Program-made: the position numbers and the translations under genes
The notes under the pieces: generated by a model
Told to the model about the DNA's origin: nothing
The model's database searches: none
The model's input: only the letters and a program-made list of their open reading frames with translations
Shown here: positions 35,730 to 45,087 of the stretch, piece by piece
How the letters are laid out: the number at the start of each line of letters is the position of its first letter
How positions within the stretch are numbered: position 1 is the stretch's first letter
Origin: Photobacterium sp. SKA34
GTDB lineage: Bacteria; Pseudomonadota; Gammaproteobacteria; Enterobacterales; Vibrionaceae
Reading direction: 5' to 3'
DNA: 64,000 nt
Assembly: GCF_000153325.1 (NCBI RefSeq)
Contig: NZ_CH724142.1
Coordinates: 30,048-94,047 of the forward strand

Positions 35730-37811
35730 ATGCAATTAAATGCCAGTTGGTTAGCACAATGGTTAGTGCAGGGTGATTATTACAGTATCGCTTTAGATGA
35801 CAATTCATTGGTTTTAGATAGCCAAGTTGGCTCAGAAGTGATCTCGTTTGACGATTGGGATGGCTCAATTGAAATACATCGCGGTGTGTTATGGGGAGCG
35901 TTAGAGCTAACCTCTTCTGATCAGCAATATTGCTGGACTATTCATGGTTTGCCTTGGAGCGAATGTAAGCCGTTTGCCGCTTTTCTTATCCGCACTTATC
36001 AAGATTGGGCAAGAAATCGCGTTGATAAATTAGACGCTGTTTTACCTGAAATCTTACAGCGTATTGGCAAATTTTCATCACAGCCGGGCTATTTACGTGG
36101 CTCTGAGCATGAATCGTTACATACTTTTCTTCATCAATCGCTTGCTGATACAGATTTAACACCAGAGTTAGCGGCATCATTCCGTCCTCGTAGCTTTGAA
36201 AAAATTTCGCCTTGGCTAGAAGAACATCAAGATTGGGTTGAAGAACACAATAAGACTTGGATTAAACAGCAATCTGAAAAATGGGGCTCATGGTTTGATA
36301 GCTTTGAGCGTTCAGCATTAAATGACTCTCAACGAGAAGCTGCGTTAATCAACCAAGATCATAACCTAGTACTTGCCGGTGCAGGTACGGGTAAAACCAG
36401 TGTTTTGGTGGCTCGTGCAGGCTACTTAATTGCGAGTCAGCAGGCTGTACCTGAAGATATTTTGATGTTGGCCTTTGGCCGAAAAGCGGCAGAAGAAATG
36501 TCGGAGCGTATGGGTGAGAAAGTCAGCGATCGCGTTAAAGTGGCTACCTTCCATAGCTTAGGTTCGCAAATCATCGCAGAAGTTGAAAAAGAAAAGCCTA
36601 ATGTAGCAGGTGTCGCTATTGATGCACGTGTTCGTTCAGCATGGATTGCTCGTATGTTGATTGAACAATGGAATAAATCATCGTCAGCGAGCAAATGGCA
36701 ACGTCACCTTACGCAATGGCGAGTTCCGGGTTTTAGCAAAGAAAACACGATGGAACAACAGGCTGAAAATGAGCAATTGCAAGCTTGGGTTTGGCGCCAT
36801 ATTGAATTATTAGGTCAATCGATATTGTCGAAAGAAGCGCTAATAGAAGAAATTCAAAATAACAAGAACCCAGCGATGCGTCCGCGTATGAAGAGTGAGT
36901 TAGAGTTATTATGGCCTTGCTATCAAGCTTATCAGCAGTACTTAAAATTAAAGAAACAAATTGACTTTAACAGCATGATTGATGTGGCAACTCAATATGT
37001 TAAAGAAGGTAAGTTCTTGTCACCTTGGCGTTTTATTATGGTGGACGAATACCAAGATATTTCGCCACAACGTTTAGCGCTCATTGAAGCGTTATGCGGT
37101 CAGAAAATAGAAGCTAAGTCGACCCCAACCTTATTTGCCGTTGGTGATGATTGGCAGGCTATTTACCGTTTTGCGGGAGCTGATGTAAACTTAACGACTG
37201 ACTTTGAAGGACGTTTTGGTTCATCTCATATCACTGAGCTATCAACGACGTATCGCTTTAATAGCATGATTGGCGAAGTGGCAAATTTGTTTATTCAACA
37301 AAACCCAAGCCAAATTAAAAAGCAGTTAACCAGCTTTACGAAACAAAGTAAGAAAGCGGTAACTTTGCTTGATAGTGATTTAATGCTGCAAGATTTAACC
37401 CGTTTAGCCAAACTTTATGATAATAAAGAAACGAGCGTGATGATCTTGGGTCGTAACAATAAGCAGAAACCAGCAAAGTTTGAAGACTGGAAAGCACAGT
37501 GGCCACAACTTAACTTGGTATACATGACATGCCACGCGAGTAAAGGGCGTGAAGCTGATTATGTATTTATTGTTGATGTTAACAAAGGTATTTTCCCGTC
37601 TCCAGATCGTGAAACAGGTTTAGCTGCTGTGATGCAACCACGTACTGAAAACTATACTGATGCTGAAGAACGCCGTTTGTTCTATGTTGCGTTAACACGT
37701 GCGCGTAAACATGTATGGGTATGTGCTGGCTCACATAATACATCTTCTTTTATCAATGAGTTAATCGAAGATAAATACCCTGTAAATAATAAGATTAAAC
37801 GCATTAAGTAA
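35730..37811 (+). CDS. helD: DNA helicase IV (HelD)
   Basis: 693 residues; E. coli HelD is 684. This UvrD/Rep-like superfamily 1 helicase unwinds DNA 3' to 5' using ATP. The N-terminal extension (1-200) is specific to HelD. Walker A (AGAGTGKT, residues 216-223) is followed by FGRKAAEEM, TFHSLG, the Walker B box MVDEYQDISP, GDDWQAIYRFAGAD, TYRFN, HASKGREADYVF and RRLFYVALTRAR. All expected SF1 motifs are present, so the gene looks intact. GGTGAG precedes the ATG by a short spacing. A strong terminator follows. Confidence 0.95.
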   Translation: MQLNASWLAQWLVQGDYYSIALDDNSLVLDSQVGSEVISFDDWDGSIEIHRGVLWGALELTSSDQQYCWTIHGLPWSECKPFAAFLIRTYQDWARNRVDKLDAVLPEILQRIGKFSSQPGYLRGSEHESLHTFLHQSLADTDLTPELAASFRPRSFEKISPWLEEHQDWVEEHNKTWIKQQSEKWGSWFDSFERSALNDSQREAALINQDHNLVLAGAGTGKTSVLVARAGYLIASQQAVPEDILMLAFGRKAAEEMSERMGEKVSDRVKVATFHSLGSQIIAEVEKEKPNVAGVAIDARVRSAWIARMLIEQWNKSSSASKWQRHLTQWRVPGFSKENTMEQQAENEQLQAWVWRHIELLGQSILSKEALIEEIQNNKNPAMRPRMKSELELLWPCYQAYQQYLKLKKQIDFNSMIDVATQYVKEGKFLSPWRFIMVDEYQDISPQRLALIEALCGQKIEAKSTPTLFAVGDDWQAIYRFAGADVNLTTDFEGRFGSSHITELSTTYRFNSMIGEVANLFIQQNPSQIKKQLTSFTKQSKKAVTLLDSDLMLQDLTRLAKLYDNKETSVMILGRNNKQKPAKFEDWKAQWPQLNLVYMTCHASKGREADYVFIVDVNKGIFPSPDRETGLAAVMQPRTENYTDAEERRLFYVALTRARKHVWVCAGSHNTSSFINELIEDKYPVNNKIKRIK

Positions 37812-37824
37812 TGATGTGATTATT

Positions 37825-37856
37825 AAAAAACCGACCTATTAAAGGTCGGTTTTTTT
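37825..37856. terminator. Bidirectional terminator between helD and glpD
   Basis: AAAAAACCGACCT (37825-37837) and AGGTCGGTTTTTT (37843-37855) form a 13-bp stem with a 5-base loop, between convergent genes. Confidence 0.93.
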
Positions 37857-37892
37857 ATTTCTGTAAAAGTAAGTTGTGGGCTTTTATCGTTA

Positions 37893-39437
37893 TTAGCCGA
37901 CTTTATGAAAACTAACGATATTGTTTGATGGAGCATTGGCATCGATATACTCTTTGACCTGTAATTGCTGCTCATCGGTTAGATATAACCCTAATTTAGT
38001 TCGGCGCCACAAGAAGTCTTCGACCGTTTTCACATGTTCATGTGCGATAACATAATCAATTTCTTTTTGGTAAACGGCATCAGCAAATTGAATGCCCATA
38101 TCGTCAATACAAGTTACATCTGCCAGCATCTTATAGCAGTAACTTCCAAATTGTTTTACATAACGTAGTGCTTGTTTATCACTTAGCCATGGGTAACGGC
38201 TTTGTAAGCTTTCTGCGAGTTGTTTTCGTGAACAGCTAAAGTTTCCACCCGGTAGGGCTTGATTGGCCGTCCATGACTTACCCATTTGCGGGAAGAAAGG
38301 TTCTAGGTGTTTCATAGCTGATTCTGACAGCTTTCTGTAGGTCGTTAATTTGCCGCCAAAAATTGAAAGCAAAGGTGCTTGGTCGAGCTCTTGCTCAAGT
38401 TCTAATGTGTAATCTCGTGTGATTGCTTGTGGTGAATTTGATTCATCATCACACAGCGGGCGTACGCCACTAAACGTCCACACAACATCTTCTCGACCAA
38501 GTTGATCAACAAAGTGTTGGTTTACAATATCAATGAGGTAGTCGATTTCAGTCTCATCAATTGCCACATGACGAGGATCACCCTTGTATTCCAGATCTGT
38601 GGTGCCAATGATTGAAAAGTCATCAAGGTAGGGAATGACAAAAACAATTCGGTTATCTTTATTCTGAAGAATATAGGCTTGCTCTTCATTATGAATTTTT
38701 GGCACTACAATGTGAGAGCCTTTGATCAAACGAATATTACGGGGCGACGGCGTTTCTAAACCGTTATCAAAAAATTGTTTAACCCAAGGTCCAGCCGCAT
38801 TAACAAGCGCTTTAGTTCGTCGCTCAAAGTGCTCACCTGTACGTTGATCAACCATGGTAACGCGCCAAATGTCACCTTCTCTTACCGCATTTTCAACTTT
38901 GCAGTAGTTAGCAACTTCGCCACCATTTTCTTCGATTGCCATAATGTTTAATAGCACTAAACGCGCGTCATCAACCCAGCAATCAGAGTACTCAAAGCCA
39001 ACTTTCATTTCCGGTTTAAGTAAACCTGACTGCGCAAGATTAATTTTTTTACTCGCAGGTAAGGTGGTTCGTTTGCCTAGATTATCATAAAGAAAGAGAC
39101 CACAGCGGATCATCCAAGCTGGACGTAGAAAAGGGCGATGAGGAAGGCGGAATCGCATCGGCTCGGCAACATGAGGCGCCTTTTTTAAAATCACTTCACG
39201 TTCAGCAAGTGCTTCGGAAACAAGGCGAAACTCATAATGTTCAAGGTAGCGCAGACCACCATGAATGAGTTTTGAGCTTGCAGATGATGTGGCAGAGGCG
39301 AAATCATTTGCTTCGTATAAAGCAACATTTAAGCCTCGACCAGCCGCATCAGCTGCAATACCAGCACCATTAATACCGCCACCTATGACGATGATATCGA
39401 GAAGAGGGGTTGCGCTATTGTTTTTAGTGATATCCAT
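37893..39437 (-). CDS. glpD: Aerobic glycerol-3-phosphate dehydrogenase GlpD
   Basis: 514 residues; E. coli GlpD is about 500. This peripheral inner-membrane flavoenzyme oxidises glycerol 3-phosphate to dihydroxyacetone phosphate and reduces quinone. The FAD-binding motif VIGGGINGAGIAADAAGRGL lies at residues 17-36. Others are SSKLIHGGLRYLE, FVIPYLDDFSIIGTTD, FSGVRPLCDD and IFGGKLTTYRKLSE. It lies in order glpF-glpK-glpR-glpD on the minus strand. Its own promoter region contains GlpR-like sites. Confidence 0.96.
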   Translation of the reverse strand: MDITKNNSATPLLDIIVIGGGINGAGIAADAAGRGLNVALYEANDFASATSSASSKLIHGGLRYLEHYEFRLVSEALAEREVILKKAPHVAEPMRFRLPHRPFLRPAWMIRCGLFLYDNLGKRTTLPASKKINLAQSGLLKPEMKVGFEYSDCWVDDARLVLLNIMAIEENGGEVANYCKVENAVREGDIWRVTMVDQRTGEHFERRTKALVNAAGPWVKQFFDNGLETPSPRNIRLIKGSHIVVPKIHNEEQAYILQNKDNRIVFVIPYLDDFSIIGTTDLEYKGDPRHVAIDETEIDYLIDIVNQHFVDQLGREDVVWTFSGVRPLCDDESNSPQAITRDYTLELEQELDQAPLLSIFGGKLTTYRKLSESAMKHLEPFFPQMGKSWTANQALPGGNFSCSRKQLAESLQSRYPWLSDKQALRYVKQFGSYCYKMLADVTCIDDMGIQFADAVYQKEIDYVIAHEHVKTVEDFLWRRTKLGLYLTDEQQLQVKEYIDANAPSNNIVSFHKVG

Positions 39438-39452
39438 AAAACGACCTTAAAA

Positions 39453-39468
39453 ATGAGCAAACGAACAT
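39453..39468. promoter_or_regulatory. GlpR-like operator at the glpD promoter
   Basis: ATGAGCAAACGAACAT is an imperfect palindrome close to GlpR operators of the type ATGTTCG-N4-CGAACAT, 15 bases before the glpD start. A related site lies upstream of glpF at 43090. Confidence 0.65.
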
Positions 39469-39499
39469 AAGAGAGCATAATTCAAGCATAACTTAAGTT

Positions 39500-39549
39500 T
39501 CGTTTGTGGTCATTTATTGTTTTCGTTTATTGTTCGTTTTTGCTCGTTT
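39500..39549. promoter_or_regulatory. Array of four TCGTTT half-sites upstream of glpD
   Basis: TCGTTT occurs at 39500, 39523, 39534 and 39544. The last three start 11 and 10 bases apart, about one helical turn, as expected for cooperative binding by a DeoR-family repressor such as GlpR. Confidence 0.55.
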
Positions 39550-39611
39550 ATGTGATTTGTATAAAAAAATACGCTTTTATATTGAATTAGTTTTGCGATT
39601 GTTAGCATGTT

Positions 39612-40421
39612 TTAGTCATTATGATCATGCTCTGATACCACCTCAATTTTTAACTGATGTTCATTAATAATTGAAAGAATATTTTCAGGTGGTCGCTGAT
39701 CGGTAAAGAGTGCATCCACTTGCGAAATACAGCCCAGTTTGACCATCGCATTACGCCCAAATTTGGAGTGATCTACAGCAAGGAAGACTCGGCGACTATT
39801 TTCAATAATAGCTTGTTTTACGCGTACTTCATGATAATCAAAATCAAGTAATGAGCCGTCATTATCGATACCACTGATGCCTAAGATGCCAAAATCTAAG
39901 CGAAATTGCTGGATGAAATCGAGCGTAGCTTCACCAATAATGCCACCGTCATGATCACGAACTTCACCACCGGCGAGAATAACTTTAATTTCTGGGTTGG
40001 ATAACAAAATCGTAGCAGCATTTAAGTTGTTGGTCACAACACGTAGTTGTTTGTGTTGGACACACAGCGCACGTGCGACAGCTTCAGGTGTAGTGCCAAT
40101 ATCAATAAACAGCGATGCACCATCAGGGATATGTTTAACAAGTCTGTCGGCAATTAAGTCTTTTTCGCTGAAATTAAGTGATTTACGGGTAATATAAGAG
40201 GTATTTTCAGAGCTAAGTGGCGTTGTTGCTCCACCGTGATAGCGACGAATTTTATTGGCATCGGCGAGTTCATTAAGGTCGCGGCGAATCGTTTGAGGGC
40301 TGACGTTAAAACGTTCGACTAACTCTTCGGTACTGACATAGCCCTGCTTTTTCACCAACTCTACAATTTCTTGGTGTCTTGGTATTTGTTTCACTAAAAA
40401 GTTCCCTGTCTTATTTGGCAT
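39612..40421 (-). CDS. glpR: Glycerol-3-phosphate regulon repressor GlpR (DeoR family)
   Basis: Up to 269 residues; E. coli GlpR is 252. The N-terminal DeoR helix-turn-helix (RHQEIVELVKKQGYVSTEEL, then NVSPQTIRRDLNELAD) binds operators, and the sugar-isomerase-like C-terminal domain (FIDIGTTPEAVARAL, NNLNAATIL, GGIIGEATLDFI, LGISGIDNDGSLLDFDYHEV) senses glycerol 3-phosphate. A GTG at 40394 preceded by AGGGA matches the E. coli start better and may be the real one, giving 260 residues. It lies between glpK and glpD and probably controls all the glp genes here. Confidence 0.95.
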   Translation of the reverse strand: MPNKTGNFLVKQIPRHQEIVELVKKQGYVSTEELVERFNVSPQTIRRDLNELADANKIRRYHGGATTPLSSENTSYITRKSLNFSEKDLIADRLVKHIPDGASLFIDIGTTPEAVARALCVQHKQLRVVTNNLNAATILLSNPEIKVILAGGEVRDHDGGIIGEATLDFIQQFRLDFGILGISGIDNDGSLLDFDYHEVRVKQAIIENSRRVFLAVDHSKFGRNAMVKLGCISQVDALFTDQRPPENILSIINEHQLKIEVVSEHDHND

Positions 40422-40513
40422 TGCCAGATATACATTTAAATATAATGATATCTATTGTGCTTTAATTTTCCTTTTCATAGAAGTGATTCAATTCTCTTAT
40501 CTGTATTCAAATA

Positions 40514-40543
40514 AAAAAGAGCGTTGCAAAGCACGCTCTTTTT
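40514..40543 (-). terminator. Terminator after glpK
   Basis: AAAAAGAGCGT (40514-40524) and ACGCTCTTTTT (40533-40543) form an 11-bp stem with an 8-base loop, 25 bases past the glpK stop. Confidence 0.87.
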
Positions 40544-40567
40544 CTCTTTTATTCGTTTGATGAATAA

Positions 40568-42085
40568 TTAATCTTCGCAATCATGCATTTCTGCCCATGT
40601 TTGCGCGCATTTTACTGCGCGTTTCCAACCTTTATAGCGTCGCTCACGCTTATCATCACAAGCGTGGGGACTGAAAGTGCGGTTAAGTACGGCTTTATCT
40701 TTAAGCTCATCAATATTATTCCAGAATCCGACAGCTAAGCCAGCAAGATAAGCGGCACCTAATGCGGTGACTTCGGTGACCTCTGGACGCTGAACTTCAG
40801 TATCTAATACATCAGACTGAAATTGCATTAAGAAGTTATTGGCAACGGCGCCACCATCAACTTTCAATGCGGCAAGCTGAATACCTGAATCAGCTTTCAT
40901 GGCGTCAATGACATCACGGGTTTGATAAGCAATACTTTCAAGCGTCGCGCGAATAATATGGTTCGAGTTCACACCACGGGTTAAGCCAACAATTGTACCG
41001 CGTGCGTAAGCATCCCAATATGGCGCACCTAGACCCGTAAAGGCTGGCACGACATAAACACCGTTTGAAGTATCAACCTTGGTGGCAAAATATTCGGAGT
41101 CTTTGGCGTCAGCTAATAACTTCATTTCATCACGTAGCCACTGAATAGATGCGCCACCCATAAATACTGCACCTTCAAGTGCATAGGACGCTTCACCAGA
41201 TGGGCCACAGGCTAATGTAGTGAGTAGACCATGAGTTGATGATACTTTTTCTTGTCCTGTGTTCATTAACAAGAAACAGCCTGTTCCGTAGGTGTTTTTA
41301 GCTTGCCCTGGCTCGACACACATTTGACCGTATAAAGCGGCTTGTTGATCGCCTGCAATGCCCGCAATTGGAATACGTGTACCACCTTTACCACCAATAT
41401 TGGTTTTGCCGTAGACTTCCGATGAGCGTTTTACTTCTGGCATCATAGAGGCAGGAATACCTAACTCATCGAGCAGTTTTTGATCCCATTCAAGGGTGTT
41501 GATATTAAATAACATGGTACGAGAGGCGTTGGTGTAATCTGTTACGTGAACGCGGCCTTGAGTCATTTTCCATACTAGCCAAGTATCAACAGTACCAAAC
41601 AGTAATTTACCTGCTTCAGCATCTTCTCGTGCGCCATCAACATTATCTAAAATCCATTTTACTTTGGTACCAGAGAAATAAGGGTCAAGGACAAGACCTG
41701 TATTCTCGCGTACATACCCTTCTAAACCACGTTGTTTTAACACTTCACAGATCTCTGCGGTTCGACGACATTGCCATACAATGGCGTTATAAACTGGCTT
41801 ACCTGTTTCTTTATTCCAAACAATGGTCGTTTCACGTTGGTTTGTAATACCGATCGCTGCAATTTGATCGCTACGTATACCTGATTGGCCTAGAACTTCG
41901 ACTAAGGTTGAACTTTGGGTGGCGTAAATCTCTAGTGGATCATGTTCAACCCAACCCGCTTGAGGATAAATTTGGGTAAATTCTCTTTGTGCGACACTTA
42001 CGATATTGGCATCGTGATCAAGAATAACTGCACGAGAACTTGTTGTGCCTTGGTCTAACGCTACGATGTATTTTGGATCGTTCAT
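40568..42085 (-). CDS. glpK: Glycerol kinase GlpK
   Basis: 505 residues; the E. coli enzyme is 502. It phosphorylates glycerol to glycerol 3-phosphate with ATP. The FGGY kinase fold is recognisable by [18 protein letters not shown] at the N-terminus, [71 protein letters not shown] and [22 protein letters not shown] lies about 8 bases before the ATG. It follows glpF by 49 bases and is probably cotranscribed with it. Confidence 0.97.
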   Translation of the reverse strand: MNDPKYIVALDQGTTSSRAVILDHDANIVSVAQREFTQIYPQAGWVEHDPLEIYATQSSTLVEVLGQSGIRSDQIAAIGITNQRETTIVWNKETGKPVYNAIVWQCRRTAEICEVLKQRGLEGYVRENTGLVLDPYFSGTKVKWILDNVDGAREDAEAGKLLFGTVDTWLVWKMTQGRVHVTDYTNASRTMLFNINTLEWDQKLLDELGIPASMMPEVKRSSEVYGKTNIGGKGGTRIPIAGIAGDQQAALYGQMCVEPGQAKNTYGTGCFLLMNTGQEKVSSTHGLLTTLACGPSGEASYALEGAVFMGGASIQWLRDEMKLLADAKDSEYFATKVDTSNGVYVVPAFTGLGAPYWDAYARGTIVGLTRGVNSNHIIRATLESIAYQTRDVIDAMKADSGIQLAALKVDGGAVANNFLMQFQSDVLDTEVQRPEVTEVTALGAAYLAGLAVGFWNNIDELKDKAVLNRTFSPHACDDKRERRYKGWKRAVKCAQTWAEMHDCED

Positions 42086-42134
42086 GTTTTTGTCCTTTGT
42101 TTCAAACTATTATAATTATACTAGGAAGTAGAGG

Positions 42135-42992
42135 TTAAGCTTGCGTGCGAAGTTCTTCTTCTGTGTTTTTGTCACATTGATTTGGAATTGTACAACCTTG
42201 TCCTTGTTGAGGTAGATGCGCTGCAACAACTTTAGGGTATAACCAGCCACCAAAACAGGCGCCAGCAATGGGAGCAAAAATCGGCACAATAAAGTAAGGA
42301 ATATCAAGACCGCCTGTCAGTGCTTTATCCCAACCGGCAAAATAGGCAAACAACTTAGGGCCAAAATCACGGGCCGGATTCATTGCAAAACCTGTAAGAG
42401 GGCCTAAAGAACTCCCAATTACTGCAATTAAAATCCCGATGAGTAGTGGATTTAAAGCACCACGTGATGCACCATTATCTTCATCACCCAGTGCTAAGAT
42501 GGCAAACATCAATATTGCTGTAATCACAAACTCAACAGCAAAAGCACCAAAAAAAGAAATCCCAGCATGAGGATAAGTAGAGAAGATCCCTGCGGTTGCC
42601 AAAGCTTCATTACTGCTGCGTACAAATTGATGGGTAATTTCATATTGGGTAAATAGGTTACTATATAGAGCATAGATAAGCGCAGCAGAGCAGAAGGCCC
42701 CAAGAAGTTGACTAATAATGTAGGGGGCGACTTTCTTTTTATCAAAACCGTGAAATGCAGCAAGAGCGATAGTAACGGCCGGGTTAATATGTGCGCCAGA
42801 CACGCCTGCGGTGCAATAAATAGCAATAGTAACACCTAACCCCCAGATAATACTGACTTCCCATTGGCTGTAACTAGCGCCTGTCAATACTAAAGCAGCG
42901 ACACAGCCGACACCAAAAAAGATTAACAGTCCTGTGCCGATAAATTCAGCGATACATTCGCCGAGTAGTGAGGGGTGTTTCGTTATGGTCAT
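42135..42992 (-). CDS. glpF: Glycerol uptake facilitator GlpF (aquaglyceroporin)
   Basis: 285 residues with six membrane helices and the two half-helices of aquaporins. The first NPA motif is at 70-72 (GAHINPAVT), the second at 205-207 (MNPARDFGP); the Asp after the second NPAR is typical of glycerol-conducting members. It lets glycerol diffuse across the inner membrane. AAGGA precedes the ATG by about 8 bases. The gene heads the glpFK unit, with a GlpR-like site about 98 bases upstream. Confidence 0.95.
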   Translation of the reverse strand: MTITKHPSLLGECIAEFIGTGLLIFFGVGCVAALVLTGASYSQWEVSIIWGLGVTIAIYCTAGVSGAHINPAVTIALAAFHGFDKKKVAPYIISQLLGAFCSAALIYALYSNLFTQYEITHQFVRSSNEALATAGIFSTYPHAGISFFGAFAVEFVITAILMFAILALGDEDNGASRGALNPLLIGILIAVIGSSLGPLTGFAMNPARDFGPKLFAYFAGWDKALTGGLDIPYFIVPIFAPIAGACFGGWLYPKVVAAHLPQQGQGCTIPNQCDKNTEEELRTQA

Positions 42993-43089
42993 TTTAATTA
43001 TCCTTATTATTCACATCGAAGGTTATTGACTGGGAGCACGGCATATCTTCTACAATATTCCACACTTCGAAAACAAAGAAACATTAAAA

Positions 43090-43105
43090 ATGAGCGTTCG
43101 AGCAT
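43090..43105. promoter_or_regulatory. GlpR-like operator upstream of glpF
   Basis: ATGAGCGTTCGAGCAT is a near-perfect palindrome with the GlpR pattern and close to the glpD-proximal site at 39453. It fits GlpR control of glpFK. Confidence 0.65.
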
Positions 43106-43257
43106 TTATTAAAATAAAATGTATTTGTTTTGTTAAATGGCTCATAGTTTTTAAACGAATAAATTAATGAATAAAAATGAAAAGAAAGACGTTACGCGTA
43201 TTTATATCTTCTATGAAGGTATGAAGTGGATAGTATTGATGAGTCATCGTTATAAAA

Positions 43258-43280
43258 AAAGGACTCATATGGAGTCCTTC
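43258..43280 (-). terminator. Terminator of the oxidoreductase gene
   Basis: AAGGACTC (43259-43266) and GAGTCCTT (43272-43279) form a stem with a 5-base loop. Minus-strand RNA runs into a U tract encoded by the A run just upstream. Confidence 0.87.
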
Positions 43281-43300
43281 GTTTTTGTTCTATTTGAAAG

Positions 43301-44287
43301 CTAAGCATTAACATACACAATCACTTTACCGCTATGCTTTTTATTTTGAATACCAATTAGTGCGTCAGGAAGTTTGGCAAATGGGACGATTTTTTCTACC
43401 ATACTTTTAAGCTCACCATCAGCGACAAGTTCACTGAGTTTGTTACCAATATCTGCGAGATGAGCAATATGCTCTGGCGCTCCATGGGCATAGGTGCCAT
43501 GTAATGCCACTTCATGAATACTTAATGCTTTAGTTGTCGCGAGTAGCGGCACTTGAGTAAACTGATCGGCGACCATTACAATATGTCCATTATAACGGAC
43601 TAGTGCGCTCATAAGGCTACCGGAACGTGCTGATACACAGTCGATGACACCATGCAGCATTTGATCTTCAGTTAGGTTGATTATTTCGAGAGCAATATTT
43701 TGATCAGGTGAAAGTACTGCATCAAGTCCATAACTTAACAAGCGTTGGTGGTGTTGACGTTCAGCGATCGCATAAACCGTAGCCCCGGCTTTTTTGGCGA
43801 GTTGCGCCGCAAATCCACCGACACCGCCACCGGCTCCAGTGATAGCAATACGTTGACCTTTCTGGACTTGTAATTTGTCGTGAACGGCTATCCATGCACT
43901 ATATCCCGCACAGGGTAAGGCGGCGGCATCAGTGAAAGATAACGTAATAGGAATACGACTTGCGGCGGAAGCTTTTACGCAGGCATATTCGGCAAATCCA
44001 CCTGCAGTTCGAGGATCGGCAAAGAAGATGACTCTGTCACCGATTGAAAATTGTTTTACATTCTCGCCTATACTTTCAACCGTTCCCGCAACATCTAATC
44101 CGATTATTTGAGGATAATTCCATGTTGCGTAACCCCATTCTGTTAATTTGTAATCCATGGGGTTTAGCCCTACAGCCGAGACATTTATACAAACTTCGTC
44201 TGCGGTGGGAGCGGGTTTATCGGTTTCTTTGAGAGATAGTGCACTTATTCCATTTGGCTGTTCTAACATCCACGCTTGCATTGGCAA
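43301..44287 (-). CDS. Zinc-independent alcohol dehydrogenase/quinone oxidoreductase (MDR family)
   Basis: 328 residues of the medium-chain dehydrogenase/reductase superfamily, most like quinone oxidoreductases. Features are VGLNPMDYKLTEWG, the GroES-like domain with IIGLDVAGTVESIG, GDRVIFF, and the nucleotide-binding glycine motif GAGGGVGGFAAQLAKKAGA (about residues 151-169). The cysteine and histidine ligands of zinc-type alcohol dehydrogenases are missing, so an NADPH-dependent enone or quinone reductase role is likely. The substrate is unknown. It stands alone with its own terminator. Confidence 0.88.
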   Translation of the reverse strand: MPMQAWMLEQPNGISALSLKETDKPAPTADEVCINVSAVGLNPMDYKLTEWGYATWNYPQIIGLDVAGTVESIGENVKQFSIGDRVIFFADPRTAGGFAEYACVKASAASRIPITLSFTDAAALPCAGYSAWIAVHDKLQVQKGQRIAITGAGGGVGGFAAQLAKKAGATVYAIAERQHHQRLLSYGLDAVLSPDQNIALEIINLTEDQMLHGVIDCVSARSGSLMSALVRYNGHIVMVADQFTQVPLLATTKALSIHEVALHGTYAHGAPEHIAHLADIGNKLSELVADGELKSMVEKIVPFAKLPDALIGIQNKKHSGKVIVYVNA

Positions 44288-44463
44288 CTTCCTCTACTAC
44301 ATATAATCTATTTAACAATATAACGCATTACATGTATTTTCATAATTTAGTTGGTGTAATTGTGCCAAAACGGAAGTAATTTCAATTAATTGTTATTTTC
44401 TCGCAAAGGTGAGGCTGTTTTAGCCTTTCACGATGAATGCAAAAGGCTAAAAGTAACAAAGGA

Positions 44464-44922
44464 CTAATTTATACGTTCTTCTAGGTAAGCATCGTAATCA
44501 GGAACTTCAATACTTACTTCTTGATCGAGAAGTGGTGAGGTGATCATGAAGTTTGCGCTCGCACGGTTAGTCGCAACGGGGATGTTCCATACTGCTGAAA
44601 TACGGAGTAACGCTTTTACATCTGGGTCATGAGGAACGGCATTGAGTGGGTCCCAAAAGAAAATCATCATATCGATTTTACCTTCTGAAATCAGAGCGCC
44701 TAATTGTTGGTCTCCCCCCATTGGACCACTAATTAAGCAAGTGATCGGTAAGCCTATTTCTTTTGAGAGGAGATGTCCTGTGGTACCTGTTGCGTAAAGC
44801 TCGTGAGATCTCAGTTTATCTTTATGTTCTTTAACCCAGCGAAGTAGATCAACTTTACAGTTATCGTGTGCAACGAGGGCGATATGTTTAGACGATGCCA
44901 TTGTGCGGGTTGTTCTGTGCAT
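44464..44922 (-). CDS. mgsA: Methylglyoxal synthase MgsA
   Basis: 152 residues, identical in length to E. coli MgsA. It converts dihydroxyacetone phosphate to methylglyoxal and phosphate, relieving sugar-phosphate stress. Family signatures are [66 protein letters not shown] and [11 protein letters not shown] codons at 44925 and 44922 compete; the second has better spacing from AAGGAA (5-6 bases). It is near the glp genes, whose product dihydroxyacetone phosphate is its substrate, but is not in their operon. Confidence 0.96.
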   Translation of the reverse strand: MHRTTRTMASSKHIALVAHDNCKVDLLRWVKEHKDKLRSHELYATGTTGHLLSKEIGLPITCLISGPMGGDQQLGALISEGKIDMMIFFWDPLNAVPHDPDVKALLRISAVWNIPVATNRASANFMITSPLLDQEVSIEVPDYDAYLEERIN

Positions 44923-45087
44923 CATATTTCCTTGCTAAGACGTTATAATAGTAATTATGAAATTAATAGATATCAGAACCTTATAAATGAGTAAAACACA
45001 ATAATCTAAATTTTAGCGGTGACACAAAAAATTATATTTTAGAACAAAGTGTCCTGCGTCAAATAACCTATGACGCAGGAAAAAGAA

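Noticed and set aside
42116..42835. Hydrophobic minus-strand frames within glpF
   Set aside because: Alternative frames of the membrane protein gene itself.
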